NCBI GenBank assembly: GCA_963377175.1
Contig: CAUJNA010003293.1
Location: 142,531 to 206,530, forward strand
DNA: 64,000 bases
Source of the DNA: Effrenium voratum
Lineage: Eukaryota > Sar > Dinophyceae > Suessiales > Symbiodiniaceae
Reading direction: 5' to 3'
The notes under the pieces are model-generated. The model saw only the letters and a list, made by a program, of their open reading frames with translations. It had not been told where the DNA came from and did not search any database. Below are positions 26,465-37,679 of the stretch, piece after piece. Position numbers and translations under genes: made by a program. Positions within the stretch are counted from its first letter, which is position 1; every line of letters begins with the position of its first letter.

Positions 26465-26667
26465 CCAGGTTTTTTTAGGGGATGCAAGCAAGATTCAATA
26501 TTCCAGAATTCCAGAAAAGATTGTATTGACATATTGAATCTTGAATTCCAGATTGTCACATTGAACGTCTCCCAGCAATCTTGGGTCCAGAATTCTTAAT
26601 TGTAGGATTGTGGCACAGCCTCCTTCCTTGGTGCCCAAGTTTGGCAACAAATGCAAAATTACCTGAA

Positions 26668-26730
26668 AAATGACTGAAATCAAGCACAACCTAGGCACTA
26701 GGGGGGGGGGTACCATATATATACATACAC
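26668..26730 (-). repeat. Dispersed repeat copy B (inverted)
   Basis: On the minus strand it reads TA tract, GGTACC plus C-run, GTGCCTAGGTTGTGCTTGATTTCAG, matching copy A near 24700. A similar G-run-TACCATATATA junction, without the GTGCCTAGG part, lies at 55851-55885. Confidence 0.6.
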
Positions 26731-27242
26731 ATACACATGTGCTGTAGCAAAGCTTTAAAACATCATCGTGAAAGCCAACAAAACACTTTGGTGGCTCCAC
26801 GGGTTCTTGGGTGGATAAGGTCCACTCTTCCCCCCCCCCTTTCAGGGGCCCCTGACAACCGCAAGACTGGTGCCAGGCGTGCCGGCATCGTTCCAAGGAG
26901 GCGGGGGAGAGGGGTCTGGAGTGCGCGGCCTGGGCCAAGAAATTGAAGGCCTGCTCCATGTTGTCTTGCGGCTAAGGGCCGTCCCTCATCAACCGAGAAA
27001 GACCAGATGCCTCAGTTAAGGCAACACACAACACAACAACACGAGTCCGAGGAAGGTTTGCAAGGTTTGACACGGCTGTTGGGTGCCCCCTTTTGTTGAG
27101 TATTGGATGTTGGAAACACCTGGAAGGCTGTGAGAGTCCCTTTGAAAGGGAACCATGAACCAATTGCTGAACATTTACTCCTTGTATCAGTTCACCTCTT
27201 GATGCAGGGCCTGCCTCTTGACAAAGCGATCACTCAGTTGTT

Positions 27243-27291
27243 TCGTTGGGGTCGTTGGGGTCGTTGGGGTCGTTGGGGTCGTTGGGGTCGT
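27243..27291 (+). repeat. 9-bp minisatellite (TCGTTGGGG, 5.4 copies)
   Basis: Five perfect copies of TCGTTGGGG plus TCGT. The unit is a multiple of three, so frames through it give Asn-Asp-Pro or Gly-Arg-Trp repeats that are not genes. Confidence 0.95.
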
Positions 27292-28391
27292 CCGCTTCTT
27301 TCAGCCGTGATAGTTGTTCTGTCGTTGTCAGGGTCTTCAATCCAGCATGCACCTGCCAGGTGATTTTGGGCAGCAGGCCAGGGTCGGGGTGTGGACGCGG
27401 TGTCGTTTTGGTCCTTGTACTCAGCCCCAGGGTGGCTTTGGTCCTAGTTCGTGCCTCGTTTCGGTCCTGGCTCATGGAGTTGAGTTGAGTTGTGTTGTGT
27501 GAACATGATTCGGCCACATATTGCAACTATGACCAACATGAGTGAAAGCTGCGACCAAGATGATTCAGCTACTACGTCCAAAATGAGCGGCGGGCTGACA
27601 ACGCCCAAAATGGCCCCAAAACTGACTACAACCAAAATGGGAGGGCCACCGCGCGTTGCGCTGGCCGACTGCACGGGGATTGTATTCTTTGGCGTTTGCC
27701 AACAACTGGCTGGCTTCCCCACGCCCATGGGCGCGTCAAGGAATGTGCGAGAAGATTTCCTCGGCCGCGGGATTGGGGCCTGAGCCCAGCCAGAAGCAGA
27801 GCGGGGCCTGAGCCCCAAACAATACTGATTCTGGAAATCATGAGCAGGCCTTGCAAAGATGCTTCTGCAGCTCCTTACACTTCCGTTCTGGTAGTGTTCT
27901 CTGTTTTTGAAGTGTCCTATTCTAGGACAGCGTTTCTGCCTCTTCCGAGCTGCGTCTGTACTGGGGGTTTTGAGCAACCCTGGCAACGGAAGAGGGCTAC
28001 AATGGGCCAGAATGTAGAGGCATCCTGCCCCGAACCATCTTGTCACAGCGGATTGTTCCAGACATGATACCTTATTCGAACGTGCAAAGGCAAAGGACGT
28101 AGAGGACCCAATTCTCATCCCCTTATTGTGAGGGGATGCACATTTTTGCCCCATACGACTAGTCTCTTGTGCGTTTGGGGAGAGCCATGAGGTGCCCAAT
28201 GCTTTTGCGCCCCTACAGTACTAGTCTGTTTGTCCACGCCCAAATTTCGCACTTGAACCGCAGGAGCACTCCAATGTTCCCACTGCCACGAAGCGTGTCC
28301 ATGGGTCGGATGAAGGTCAGAGCCGAAGTCATCCATGGAAAAACGTGTCCACCGGTGAGTGTCCGGGGGCGTCGGTTGGTTGTCCCTTCAG

Positions 28392-28469
28392 GCGCAACTG
28401 GAGGCGCAGCAGACCAACGAGCAGGCGGCGTTGAAGGCGGAGGTGGACCGGGAGAAGCAGCTGGCCGCC
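28392..28469 (+). CDS. Candidate exon: coiled-coil peptide
   Basis: Preceded by a pyrimidine-rich tract ending CCTTCAG. The frame gives 26 residues of Ala/Gln/Glu-rich amphipathic helix (A-Q-L-E-A-Q-Q-T-N-E-Q-A-A-L). GC-rich codons contrast with the flanks. The 3' boundary is uncertain (no GT; GC options near 28465). Confidence 0.5.
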
Positions 28470-29186
28470 CCTCGGCCTCCCAAACGTCGCAGCTTGTGGC
28501 TTGTGTGGTGAAGGGGAGACCCCAACGGAAGCGAAAAGGACATCAAGGGAAACCCAAAGGAAGCCTAGGGACACCAAACAGAAACAGGATTTTGGAGGCT
28601 CCCTTACGGGAAAACAATCCCAGGCATATGGCTTGCCGTTAAAAAGGACGGCCTTACATTGTATTGGTTTTTGCTGCACCTTCTAGCTTCCCCTGAATTG
28701 ACAAGCGGCAAGTCATATTTTAGTCGCGCGTACTCCAAAGTGCAAGTTGAGGTACGTGCAGCTGACAGGCGCACATCGCAACTTTTCACATTTGGCGCCC
28801 TGGGGTGAAAATCAACACGGTGTTGCCTTTGTGGACCAGTCCTATACCAGTCCTAAAGCCTAAAGGTTTTGAGTAGCAAAGGAGTTGTTTTCCAAGGAGC
28901 ATCCCACCGGTTGGCGTTACTCTAAAAACGAAGCGATCCGACGGAAGGTGACGCCAGCCAGAAAACTGCTCAAACCGGGCACAAGGGGATTGCAGACTTC
29001 TTCGCTTTTTGTGAAATGGAGCAATTTACCAGGATGTTACCAGAAGTTCATGGCCCTACAGTGGTTGGTTTCTTTTTGGTTTGCTTTTGACTTCCGGCCA
29101 AAAAGGGGTCCACCCTCTGGAGAAATTCTTCCGGCTGTGGATGGAGGCCGCTTGGGTTTCACACCCCGAGCTTCCGAGCCCCCGAG
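28470..29186. other. Presumed intron
   Basis: No coding signal. It holds an intronic repeat module at 28545-28600 and a T-rich GGTTTCTTTTTGGTTTG tract near 29069. Confidence 0.4.
28545..28600 (-). repeat. Intronic repeat module
   Basis: GGGAAACCCAAAGGAAGCC, then CACCAAAC and GGATTTTGGAGGCTCCC: a diverged member of the module family, about 75 bp after a candidate exon. Confidence 0.4.
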
Positions 29187-29257
29187 GCGATGGAAGAGTC
29201 GGCGGACGAGCTCGCCGAAGGCGAAGACGGCGGCCGCGAATCCAACGCCGCGAAGGG
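29187..29257 (+). CDS. Candidate exon: acidic peptide
   Basis: After CCCCCGAG the frame gives A-M-E-E-S-A-D-E-L-A-E-G-E-D-G-G-R-E-S-N, strongly GC-biased at third positions. A GC donor (AAGG|GCGGCC) is possible. No family recognised. Confidence 0.45.
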
Positions 29258-30169
29258 CGGCCCAAAACGTGGAGATGTTTGTAGCTGGCGATTTTTTGTT
29301 GGGAATGTATGGGGTTGATTGGATGTCCCCTCGAAGCCGTGTCAAGGGAACCCGCACCCAGGAGTCAGTTTTTGAAACCCCAGGGATCCAGGCTGTGGGG
29401 ATGCAGGTGACTACTGTACTGCCCCCAGGGAATCGGACCGTCAAAATGCAGGCTACATGGACCTGCCCGTGTGGGCACCATCTGCACTATCCTACCACCT
29501 GCAGCAGCAGCGACCCGTCATGTTGCGCCCACCAACATCGTTATCCATCATAACTTGCGCTCCCAGACCCAGAGAGCCCTGTTTTCAGCTGAACATGTGG
29601 TGAATTGTTGCTCAGGTGATTGAGGACATGTGTCAACATTTTGCAAAATATTTCTTTGCCCCTTGAATAAACATTGGACAACCATGGAGCTTTGCAATTG
29701 CCAGCCCAAGTCTTTGGAGCCGAACATGGGCGCGGATTCCAGATTGTTTCCAGGAGTACCTTGGAGAGGCCATCGCGCGCACGCGCACACACACACACAC
29801 ATGATATACATATATATATATATACATACAACATACATATGCCTATGCACGGGGCCTAACTTTCTGTTGACCCTAGATGAATCAACCTCAGTTTTTTAAT
29901 CTGGGGGTTTTCCCCTCCAAAAGTGAAGTCATGAATTCCCACATGTCACCCAGGGGTTTGGACAAAAATCCGTGGTCAACATTAGGCTCTTCTTTTCTTG
30001 CTGGTGCTTAGTAGGGAATGTGGGAACGACCCCGGGAAAACCCATGACTTGTGGTTTCCTAGGGGACCAACGCCCGGGTTCCTTCCGATTCTCATTCCGA
30101 TTTCGCACCGATCGCACGTTTTTTGTATATTTATTTTTTTCTCCGGAGTCCCCGCTCCAAATCGGCGAG
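29258..30169. other. Presumed intron with a CA/TA microsatellite
   Basis: Nothing coding was accepted. A compound CA then TA tract lies at 29778-29838. Confidence 0.4.
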
Positions 30170-30255
30170 GGAAGCTGGCGGCGGCGGTGGACCACGCCTA
30201 CGCCATGGCGGAGTCGGCGCGGGTCTGGGCGGAGCGCGCCAGCGCCATCGTGGAC
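30170..30255 (+). CDS. Candidate exon: Ala-rich helix
   Basis: The frame gives K-L-A-A-A-V-D-H-A-Y-A-M-A-E-S-A-R-V-W-A and continues to a possible GC donor, GAC|GCAGGG, at 30256. The acceptor is GGCGAG. The regular helical pattern and GC-rich third positions support coding. Confidence 0.55.
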
Positions 30256-30994
30256 GCAGGGGGTCCCAGACGTTTTGGGGGGGGCGCCCCCGCACAGCGT
30301 GGGAGGCGTGCGGGGCGTGGGACGTTTTTTTGCTTTGGGGAGGAACATTTCAAGATGGAGTTAAAGCAAGAGGGGAAGTCAGAGGTTGGGCGACCTGGTT
30401 GGCAATATTAGGGGATCTTGTTGGCATCCCTGGCACAAGGCGGCACTAGGGTTTGAAAAGGAGCCGTATTTTGACCCGGCGTTTTTGCATGTTGGGTGAG
30501 GTTTAGGGTCAGGGAAGTTTGGTCAAATAATTGTTATTTGTCTATTGGTAAGGACATCGGGGACTCTCTGAGCAAACAAGGGACTCTATGGCTTTCTCGT
30601 GTTCAGTATGGTAACAATACGTATTGACTGTGACACATGTGGCAATGAATGTTCGGTGGAACTCCCGCAAACATGGCCCGCGGCGGCATAACTCTTAAAT
30701 GACTATGCCCATCAAAGGATCCGCACAACCAAACCATACCCAGGTCCTGCAACTAGGAATTGAACACCTGACAATGGTTGGTCTTTTTTTGGTTTCCTTT
30801 TGCATCACTATCCAAACAGTTGTTTTAGTTTCGGGATTATGTGTAGTTGCAGGGCCTATCCAGAGACCCTGCAGGAAGTGGAAGCACCCCTTTGCAGGGT
30901 CAGTGGTGCTTGCTTAAAGATCTGGCATCCCGATAGAACAAGTCATCTTGAGAAGTCACCTTGAGGTGCTCAAACAGGCTCCCTTTACCTCCAG
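30256..30994. other. Presumed intron
   Basis: It begins with G-rich sequence. A TTTTTTTGGTTTCCTTTTG tract lies near 30783. No coding signal. Confidence 0.4.
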
Positions 30995-31090
30995 GGCAAA
31001 ACCGCCAGTTCTGACCGACGCCTCAACGGGGTGGCTGAGGCCACGCGAGCAGAGCAGGCGGACCAAGAGGCAGCCCCGCGGCTGCCATGG
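30995..31090 (+). CDS. Candidate exon: charged peptide
   Basis: After CTCCAG the frame reads G-K-T-A-S-S-D-R-R-L-N-G-V-A-E-A-T-R-A-E and on into Gln/Asp/Glu. The donor is unclear. All residues are small or charged, as in the neighbouring candidate exons. Confidence 0.4.
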
Positions 31091-32318
31091 CGCCAGGCTT
31101 TTGCTTGGAAATCATTATCCACTGTCTTTTTTTGAATAAATAGATATATGTGTTCGCTTAATTGTGTTGGACTATTATATAGATTTATGTGTTTGTTGAA
31201 TCGTGTTTTCCTTGCTTATTATTTCCACCGTCCTTTAGTCCTCTAAATCTGTATCGTTGCTACCCTACCAAAGGTTGGGAAGGAACGGCTCGGGCACGAC
31301 CCGCCACATCCCATAATCAGCAAGGAGCTGGACAGTTTCAGCAATTCCGTGTTGACATGACCAAGGTCTTTGTAGACAGGGATTCTTGTTCATCCAGAAA
31401 CACGGCCCTTTGCTCAGAATCTGGGTTCTGACCTGAGTCTTGGGAAGGTGCCTGTTCCTCCGTGCCAAGAGTTGCGAGATTTGGTGTGGTGAGACATGAA
31501 CTCAGGTGGACATTGCGAGCCTCGGCTGCATGTGATGTCAGGAGTTTCGCGAGCGGCGCATCGCTTCTCTTTGGCCTATGGATATTGATGGGCACCAGGT
31601 GAGATGCATCGAGGTACTTCCTTCCTGTTCAATTTCAGTTGGGGGGATGCTCTACAGTTCGGGCCGCATGTCTGATTGAGCTGCATTCTGAATGGACATG
31701 GATGGGCGCCGGGCTTATCATCCTTGGCAAACTGGGTCTCAAAATAAGGGGACCCCGAAATAGTGGCTCCCCTTTGGTTTCTCATCGAAACAGGCCTAAA
31801 AACGGGTACCCTCAAAAAGACACACCCAGGCGGTATGGGTGAGGTTCGATGCAATCTGTTGTTTGAGCTATGCCAATGATTCCAACAGGCGCAGATGTAG
31901 CGAAGTGCAAGGAAGGCTTTGTATGTCTTGTCCTGCAAACGAGGCGGTTGACTTTCATTGTTCGTACTAGGTGTTTGCATGCCGGCCAGCATGATGTCAA
32001 GGCAGATGTGTTGTTTTTAAATGTGCGGATGACCAAGCTCGGCCGGATGGTAAATAAACCACTCTGGAGGACAGTGGCTTATAGGATATTCCATGGTCGT
32101 GCCAGTCAAGGAATCCTAGGTTTATGAACCCTTGAACCCACCTGGAGATTTGACCAAACCTATGAGCCATTGAAGAGGCCGGGGTTGACCATGGAATGGG
32201 TTCACCTTGGTGTAACGAGGAACCAACCACCAAATTGGGATCGACCACCTATTTCGACACCCATTCCAATTGGGCAGCCATGAACGAGCACGGGATGAAG
32301 GTCTCCCGGAATGCTCAG
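31091..32318. other. Presumed intron
   Basis: AT-rich at first. It contains an intronic module at 31736-31790 and no accepted coding sequence. Confidence 0.4.
31736..31790 (+). repeat. Intronic repeat module
   Basis: TCTCAAAATAAGGGGACCCCGAAA, then GTGGCTCCCCTTTGGTTTCTC: a nearly complete example of the family in the forward sense. Confidence 0.55.
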
Positions 32319-32363
32319 GACCGATCTGGCGAGAGCAGCCCGGCGCGTTGAGCTGGCGCGGTC
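32319..32363 (+). CDS. Candidate exon: Arg/Ala helix
   Basis: Acceptor GCTCAG; the frame gives T-D-L-A-R-A-A-R-R-V-E-L-A-R-S. A GA-type donor (TCCC|GAAGTG) would end it at 32363. Short, so only modest confidence. Confidence 0.4.
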
Positions 32364-32406
32364 CCGAAGTGGGTTTCGCAGCTTGAGAAGCTCTTTCTGG
32401 GTCCCC

Positions 32407-32505
32407 CAGTAGTGCCCTTTTACCCTTTTGTTGGGGAGGGTTCCCCTACTAAAATAGACTACAGAAAAAGGGGTACCCTTATTCTAACCTCTCTACTGGA
32501 GGACC
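32407..32505 (+). repeat. 99-bp repeat, copy 1
   Basis: It begins CAGTAGTGCCCTTTTACC and ends CTCTCTACTGGAGGACC. A closely similar copy in the same orientation lies at 59759-59857. It starts about 40 bp after a candidate exon and is followed by a CCCCCGCAG acceptor-like site at 32532. Confidence 0.75.
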
Positions 32506-32619
32506 TAGTTTTCGCTATTTTTTCCCCCGCAGATTCGTGGAGTTGTGGCCCCTGGCGACATCAGGTCAAACCCCCCGTTGAGTGGTTTAGACATTGCCTT
32601 TCATAACCGTCTCTGACAG

Positions 32620-32670
32620 GCGCTCGGCGGCTCCAATGACGCTTTGAAGGCGCTGGACGTTGCAAAGCTG
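32620..32670 (+). CDS. Candidate exon: Ala/Leu helix
   Basis: A clear acceptor, GTCTCTGACAG, precedes A-L-G-G-S-N-D-A-L-K-A-L-D-V-A-K-L. The 3' end is not defined. Confidence 0.5.
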
Positions 32671-33741
32671 CTTGTCTTGGGTTTGGTGCCGTCTCGGGGA
32701 AGATTCCAGATTTCAAGCACATGTGTAGTATGAAGCGTGGGCTTGGTGAGTAAACTTGATGTGCTGCTGATCACTAGGTGAGAGATGTGAAGTGCACCTC
32801 TCCAATGCCAAACGTTTTGACTCGGGTTCCTTTGCTTGTTGTCATTGTTGAGTGTTGGCTGTAAACCAAGCAAAGGTTTGAGCTTTCAAAACTAGGGGAC
32901 TTAAACCTTGTACGCACCACGCTGCGGTCCGGGGGCTTTGTCCTGTACGGGGTGAAAGTAGATGACACAATTCCAACCCATGTTTTGTCACTCGCCATCC
33001 TGTTGGCCCAAGGAGAACTGTGTCACCTATGATCAAAGGCCCGTTGCCCACTGTCATGGTTTCATGCGCTGCTTGGCCAAGGTTTCATAGACCTCGCTCC
33101 CTGGAGCCATGAGAAACGCCAGTCCGCATGTGCCGCAAATTCTTTGCGAGGCATGGCGTGGGAGCTGTGATCCCAAGGGGCGAAGGGTTTGCCCATGCTT
33201 GACGTGTCCTCACTTCCTATCCCTTGATCCAGAAAGGCAATGTACTCGAGATGTTCAAGCTTTGGACCTGGTCGAAACAAAGACCTTGACAGCTTCGCCC
33301 AACCTCTTTTAACCCGCAAGATCCGAGCAGAGTTTGGCTCCGTTCCTGTTTAGACTAGCGTTTTGGACAGTATGCATGGCCTCCCCCAACAATGACTTCC
33401 CAGATTTCCTCTTGGTATGGCAAGCCAGTTCCAAGGCGAAGAAAAAGACCACACCCCGAGGTGAACAGATCAAACCCCCGGCCCTTGAAAAGGCAATCAC
33501 TGTCCCCTCAATTTTGGTCTGGGGTACTCAAATTAACTTTGGGGCCACGTGGTTTCTGTTCAAGCCCCCATTTCGCTAATCTTGAGGATGTCACATGGCA
33601 GTGGGTCAAAAAATATGTACCCAAAATAGGAACCCTGGTAAATGGAAACATGGATTAAACCTGTCTTCCCATGGTGGTTGAATTTTGACCCACACCCACA
33701 TGTTTTAGGTTTTAGTTGAAGCCGGATTCTGGCAATCTCAG
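32671..33741. other. Presumed intron
   Basis: No coding sequence accepted. A diverged module-like stretch (CTCAAATTAACTTTGGGGCC then GTGGTTTCTG) lies at 33527-33557. Confidence 0.4.
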
Positions 33742-33812
33742 GTACAACTTGGAGCTGCAGGAGAAGATGAAAGGGGTCATCGACCCACAGATGGAGGCGA
33801 TGTGCTTCGCGC
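33742..33812 (+). CDS. Candidate exon: coiled coil
   Basis: After CAATCTCAG the frame gives Y-N-L-E-L-Q-E-K-M-K-G-V-I-D-P-Q-M-E-A-M, then C-F-A. The donor lies before CTCAAACC. The frame is also open upstream, so an earlier acceptor (TTTTAG, 33714) is possible. Confidence 0.5.
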
Positions 33813-33827
33813 CTCAAACCTGGCTTC

Positions 33828-33909
33828 CTTTTGGTTTGCGGGGTTGGCTTAAAGGGACACCAAAAGGAAACCAGGAACAACACCATTTTTGGGGTTTCCC
33901 TATTTTGAC
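33828..33909 (-). repeat. Intronic repeat module (near-complete)
   Basis: CTTCCTTTTGGTTTG and CACCAAAAGGAAACC form inverted arms, followed by CCATTTTTGGGGTTTCCC and TATTTTGAC. It starts 15 bp after a candidate exon. Confidence 0.6.
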
Positions 33910-34433
33910 ATGCCTATTTGTAGCTCTCATCACCAGAGCACTGTGCGGGTTTGAACAAGGCTCACTTGGTTACTTGGTTACATGTTAGTTGCCAGGGGCT
34001 GGCCGAACGAAGGATTGCTTTTTGGCCCCCAATTCCCAAGGGCCGTTCAGCAGCAATCCTTCCTTTACAAAAAGGGCCCCCTGTGTCACACTGCATAGCC
34101 ATTTTTCACCGATCCTCGAGGGTCCCCGTGGGCCTTCGAGGGTTGGACAAAGTTCCGCTTGCCGGGCTGTTTCTGCGAGCCACCTGTTCTTCGGGCCCAA
34201 CAGAAACCAAGAACGTAAAATGGAGGGTTGGGAAAAAAAAGCAATCCTCCCGAGCGAATTCACAATTTGAGGAATCTTCTTCTGGAGACCCCAGCCCACA
34301 TATATATATATATATATACAAATTTAGATGCATGTAGATACATGTACACCTTGAAATAGGCCCGCAAGTGTATGATGGTCCACTACCACCACGCCTCCCC
34401 CATAGTTTCCTTTCGGACTGACCGGATTTTTTC
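33910..34433. other. Presumed intron
   Basis: No coding sequence accepted; a TA microsatellite lies at 34300-34318. Confidence 0.4.
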
Positions 34434-34492
34434 GAGATCTACGTGCTCAGCGAGACGGGCTCCGCCGCCTTGAAGGCGGGCCGCCTGGAGAT
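34434..34492 (+). CDS. Candidate exon
   Basis: A T-rich tract and TTCGAG precede I-Y-V-L-S-E-T-G-S-A-A-L-K-A-G-R-L-E-M. Coding-like GC bias drops sharply at about 34493. Confidence 0.45.
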
Positions 34493-35747
34493 GACTTTGG
34501 GATTCAAGGCCTTGCCACTTGGGGCCTCAATAAGCACATGCTACCTTTGTTGCATTTTGCCAAGGCATGTTAGGACTTTCAGACAGGTACTACCCCGAGA
34601 AAGTGGGTACGTACCTATACCTCTTTTCAAATATAGATTTATATCTACATAGGTACTGTCTGGGTACCTCGGTTGCTTTCTGCTCCCCTGCTAAAAATTC
34701 AACCTTTAGTGGTTTCATGGAAAACCCAATAGTTGGCAAAAAAAGAGAAGAATAATAATGGGTATTTGGGGTCTTTCAAGCCAAATTCAGCCATGATCAT
34801 AGGAGACCGCTAGTAAGTATTTAGCCCCTCAAATTGCGCTGCGGTCGTTCCCGCGGATTCTCTGGGAACTAAGCAGTGGATGGGGTTTGAAGAGCTGAAA
34901 TGGTAAGGCACCATGACACTGGCTTGTTTTAAAGCTTTGCCGTGCTTTTTGCCGCGTTGGTCACGTTGGTTAGGCTGATTAGGTTGATTTGGTTGACTAG
35001 GCTGGTCAGGTTTGGTTGCACGACCGCTCAGTAAGTTGGTGAACAAAGAGGGGCGCACTGAGTTCTCTCTTGGCCCCGGCGTCAGACCCAGGGCTCAAAA
35101 AGGGGTCAAGACGCAAACGTCCCTCCTTCCGCATGTGCCAGAGGAGCACTCCCACCCGATGTGATGAAATCACGGCTCCACTGCGATGTGAGGACCGAGA
35201 ACTCGTCTCCAAATGGGCGAAGCGCCCCCCAGAATCGGCGGCTTCCTTCTGGCTTCCCTCGAAACCACCTCCCCTCCAACGGTACTCCCCAAGAGAGACA
35301 CGCACCGCGCAACATCCCTGCGCTCCAGAAAAGGCGATGCCAACGTCATGCCAAGAATTGGCAACATGGGCCAGCCCCCATAAAGAATCAAAAGGCATTT
35401 CAAGAGGGACCTGCAGAGGGGTTTGGTGTCCTTTGATTCGTTGGGTTACTTTTGCTCTTTTGGAAGACTGCGCTAATGCTTCCCATCCACCGGGCTCGGT
35501 TGATTTCGATTCTGCAAGTGGGGTAGTTGGACCAGTTGGACCTTTCTTGTTCTCGAAGTGTGATGTTGATACGTCTAGTTGACGAATGTTCACAGGGACC
35601 CTTTGGTGGATATGGGGGGGGGGGGTCTTAAGGGGAACGCCCCACAAATGGTTCCCTTCACACCACCCGCCAAAACGGGTCAAGAAAAGACACCCTATCA
35701 TGTACATGGGTTTGGAGGGGGTCTACGCGCCGCAAAATGGGAACCGG
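34493..35747. other. Presumed intron
   Basis: No coding sequence accepted. It contains TTGGTTxGG-type degenerate repeats near 34966-35020. Confidence 0.4.
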
Positions 35748-35821
35748 TCTGCTGGTCGGCACCTCGCGGCTCAGGCCAGCGATGCTGTGCACATGGCCAT
35801 GCAGGCGCGCACGCGTTCTGG
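35748..35821 (+). CDS. Candidate exon: Ala/Met helix
   Basis: The frame gives H-L-A-A-Q-A-S-D-A-V-H-M-A-M-Q-A-R-T-R-S, similar in character to the exon at 30170. The acceptor is uncertain (GGCTCAG at 35773 would shorten it). GGGAAACC of the intronic module family follows at 35856. Confidence 0.45.
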
Positions 35822-36146
35822 GGGAAGGCCTTGTTGGAATGGCCAGAAGCGGAAGGGAAACCTCCTTTACAACAGAGAAGTGCCGTGTTTTTTTCTTGCA
35901 ACTACCATGGATCACTTTGGGTTTCTTCTCCTATTTTTTTTCAAGGTTATTCGTTCCAAGGGCTTAAAGTTGAAAGTTTGGTTTTGGAGCCCTAGCTCGG
36001 AGTGCAGAGCGCCTAGCATTCATGCAAGAGATATATTCTGCTCACCCGTGCCCTTTGGTGCTCCAGGTTCCGAATCTGCCTCAAACCCCCGCAGGCCACG
36101 CAGAGACCCCTGGAAGTTGTCGTTTGGTTCGTTCTGTTCGCGGCAG
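35822..36146. other. Presumed intron
   Basis: T-rich centre; no coding sequence accepted. Confidence 0.35.
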
Positions 36147-36192
36147 GTGGCCTTGCGTGCCCAGGGCTTGGCGGAGGAGGCGGGGCGACCTG
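36147..36192 (+). CDS. Candidate exon: short Ala/Glu helix
   Basis: The acceptor TTCGCGGCAG precedes V-A-L-R-A-Q-G-L-A-E-E-A-G-R. It is followed directly by a G-rich, T-rich intron start. Confidence 0.45.
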
Positions 36193-37350
36193 GGGGTTGG
36201 ATTTGGCGGTTGGGTTTGGTGGTTTTGGTTTGGCCTCTGAATTGGCGGAATTGGTGGCTTGGTTTGGTGAGGTTGGGCGGGGGGAGGGGGGGGAGGAGGG
36301 GAGGGGGTTGGGGTAGGAGCCTGTCAGAAACGTTTGTCCGTCGCTTCATTGGGTCTCTCGGTGGGGTACCTCTGAATTTTCAAGCTGGATTTTGTTTTTC
36401 CCCTTTTGGACGATCCAACACGGGTCATCTATTTTCGGAGGCACCTTTTCTGATCTGGGTTTGGTTACACCCCATACTCATGTAAAAGATGCCAGTTCTA
36501 CATTGTCTGAGTTTTTCTTCCGTGGTGCGATTGCGGCTGAATCCGACAGGAAACCAAAAGGAGACCTTTAAGGCCAGCTAGTTTTAGACACACCCAAAAG
36601 TGCCAGTTTGTGCTGTTTGAACTGGCGACGCGAAAGCTCCTCAAGCCCTCGCATCAGGTTGAGACTTCTGGGACTTGACAAATTTAGAGCAAAAGACTGG
36701 TCAACAGATTGGTGGCACGTCAGTGCACAAAGGGCTGCTTTGGGGTGAACTTGGACAATCTTCAACCCACTAAAGTCAGCGGATCAAACTTGGTGGGTTT
36801 ATTTGGCGTTACCTGCGAACGTGATCTGATTCCAAACCAAAAGGGGAAAACACAAACAGGTCCTCGCGATGTTTTTCGGACGATGAGGATCATGATGGTG
36901 CCCATTGTAATGACATGGGAAACGAGCTCACGCATGAGGTGTCTTGCTCGGGTGTTTCTTATCTCCTGTGAATCACACAGTGGATGGACAAATTCCACTC
37001 GTTGGTCCGGTTGAAAGGGTTTCACCCGTCCTTTTGTTTCCCTGTGAGGAGCAATGTGCCCGGATCTGTGGAATTGCCGCAAAGTCACCAATGCCATAAT
37101 ATGATTATGCGGCCTTCCGCCTGGAAAGTGCTTCCTTCTGCTCTTATGACCACCTGGCTTCAATCGCAAACAAGCTGGTTTTGAACCCTCAAGTGATACC
37201 AGATTCCTTGCGGGCTCGGGGATGTCCACATGGCTGTGGCTCCAAAGATGGTACCCAACACGGCACTTTTGCAAATGGAAACAAAGACTAAGACCCACAT
37301 TTTGAGCCATACCCACATGTTCCTTCGTGACAATCGGCGTGCGGCGGATG
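36193..37350. other. Presumed intron
   Basis: The first 130 bp are a G-rich tract (GGTTTGG, GGGGAGG). A GGAAACCAAAAGG module remnant lies at 36550. No coding sequence accepted. Confidence 0.4.
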
Positions 37351-37368
37351 CCTTTTCCCCACGCTGGG

Positions 37369-37467
37369 ATGGAGTTCCATGAGGCCATCTCTCACGGCAT
37401 CACCTCGATGCCCAAGCTCCGGGACACGGATGTGCACTTGTCGCCCCTGAACGAGGCCGCACTCGGG
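37369..37467 (+). CDS. Candidate exon with GC donor
   Basis: The frame reads M-E-F-H-E-A-I-S-H-G-I-T-S-M-P-K-L-R-D-T and continues to L-N-E-A-A-L-G. The donor choice is informative: ending at CTCGGG|GCAAGG keeps phase 0 and joins in frame to the exon at 37596, whereas the nearby GT (AAG|GTGGGG) would shift the next exon into a Ser-rich frame. The upstream boundary is unclear; the frame is open to 37327 and the ATG could be a start. Confidence 0.6.
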
Positions 37468-37595
37468 GCAAGGTGGGGGGAGCTTGGGGTTGGAGGTGGG
37501 GTTGGGCTTGTTGTGGTTGAGGGTGGGGTTTTGGGTGTTGTCTTGTTTTCTTTGGGGGCGGGGTTCAGCTTCCCCATAACTCCCAGAATGTGCAG
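37468..37595 (+). other. Inferred 128-bp GC-AG intron
   Basis: It starts GCAAGGTGGGG and is G/T-rich. It ends CTCCCAGAATGTGCAG; either AG (37586 or 37595) keeps the same downstream frame. Confidence 0.5.
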
Positions 37596-37679
37596 GCAAC
37601 GGTTGCTGTCACGGCAAAGCTCTCCTACTACGAATCCATCAACCGCCGCCAGCGGACACAGCAGCTCGTGTTACGAGAT
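37596..37679 (+). CDS. Candidate exon: helical peptide
   Basis: The frame gives A-T-V-A-V-T-A-K-L-S-Y-Y-E-S-I-N-R-R-Q-R, then T-Q-Q-L-V-L-R. The pattern resembles helices of vesicle-tethering or coiled-coil proteins but is too short to name. The 3' boundary is near 37677-37680. Confidence 0.6.

Larger units (their letters stand above)
26465..28391. other. Non-coding stretch with small repeats
   Basis: No convincing gene. It holds inverted-repeat remnants, a dispersed repeat copy, a 9-bp minisatellite and, around 27570-27645, three spaced CCAAAATG words of unknown meaning. It forms the left flank of the exon-bearing region. Confidence 0.55.

Noticed and set aside
27230..27526. Minus-strand frame with an Asn-Asp-Pro repeat
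   Set aside because: It is produced by the 9-bp minisatellite.
37596..37679. Assignment of the exon to a vesicle-tethering subunit such as COG3
   Set aside because: A single short helical peptide is insufficient; neighbouring candidate exons do not add support.
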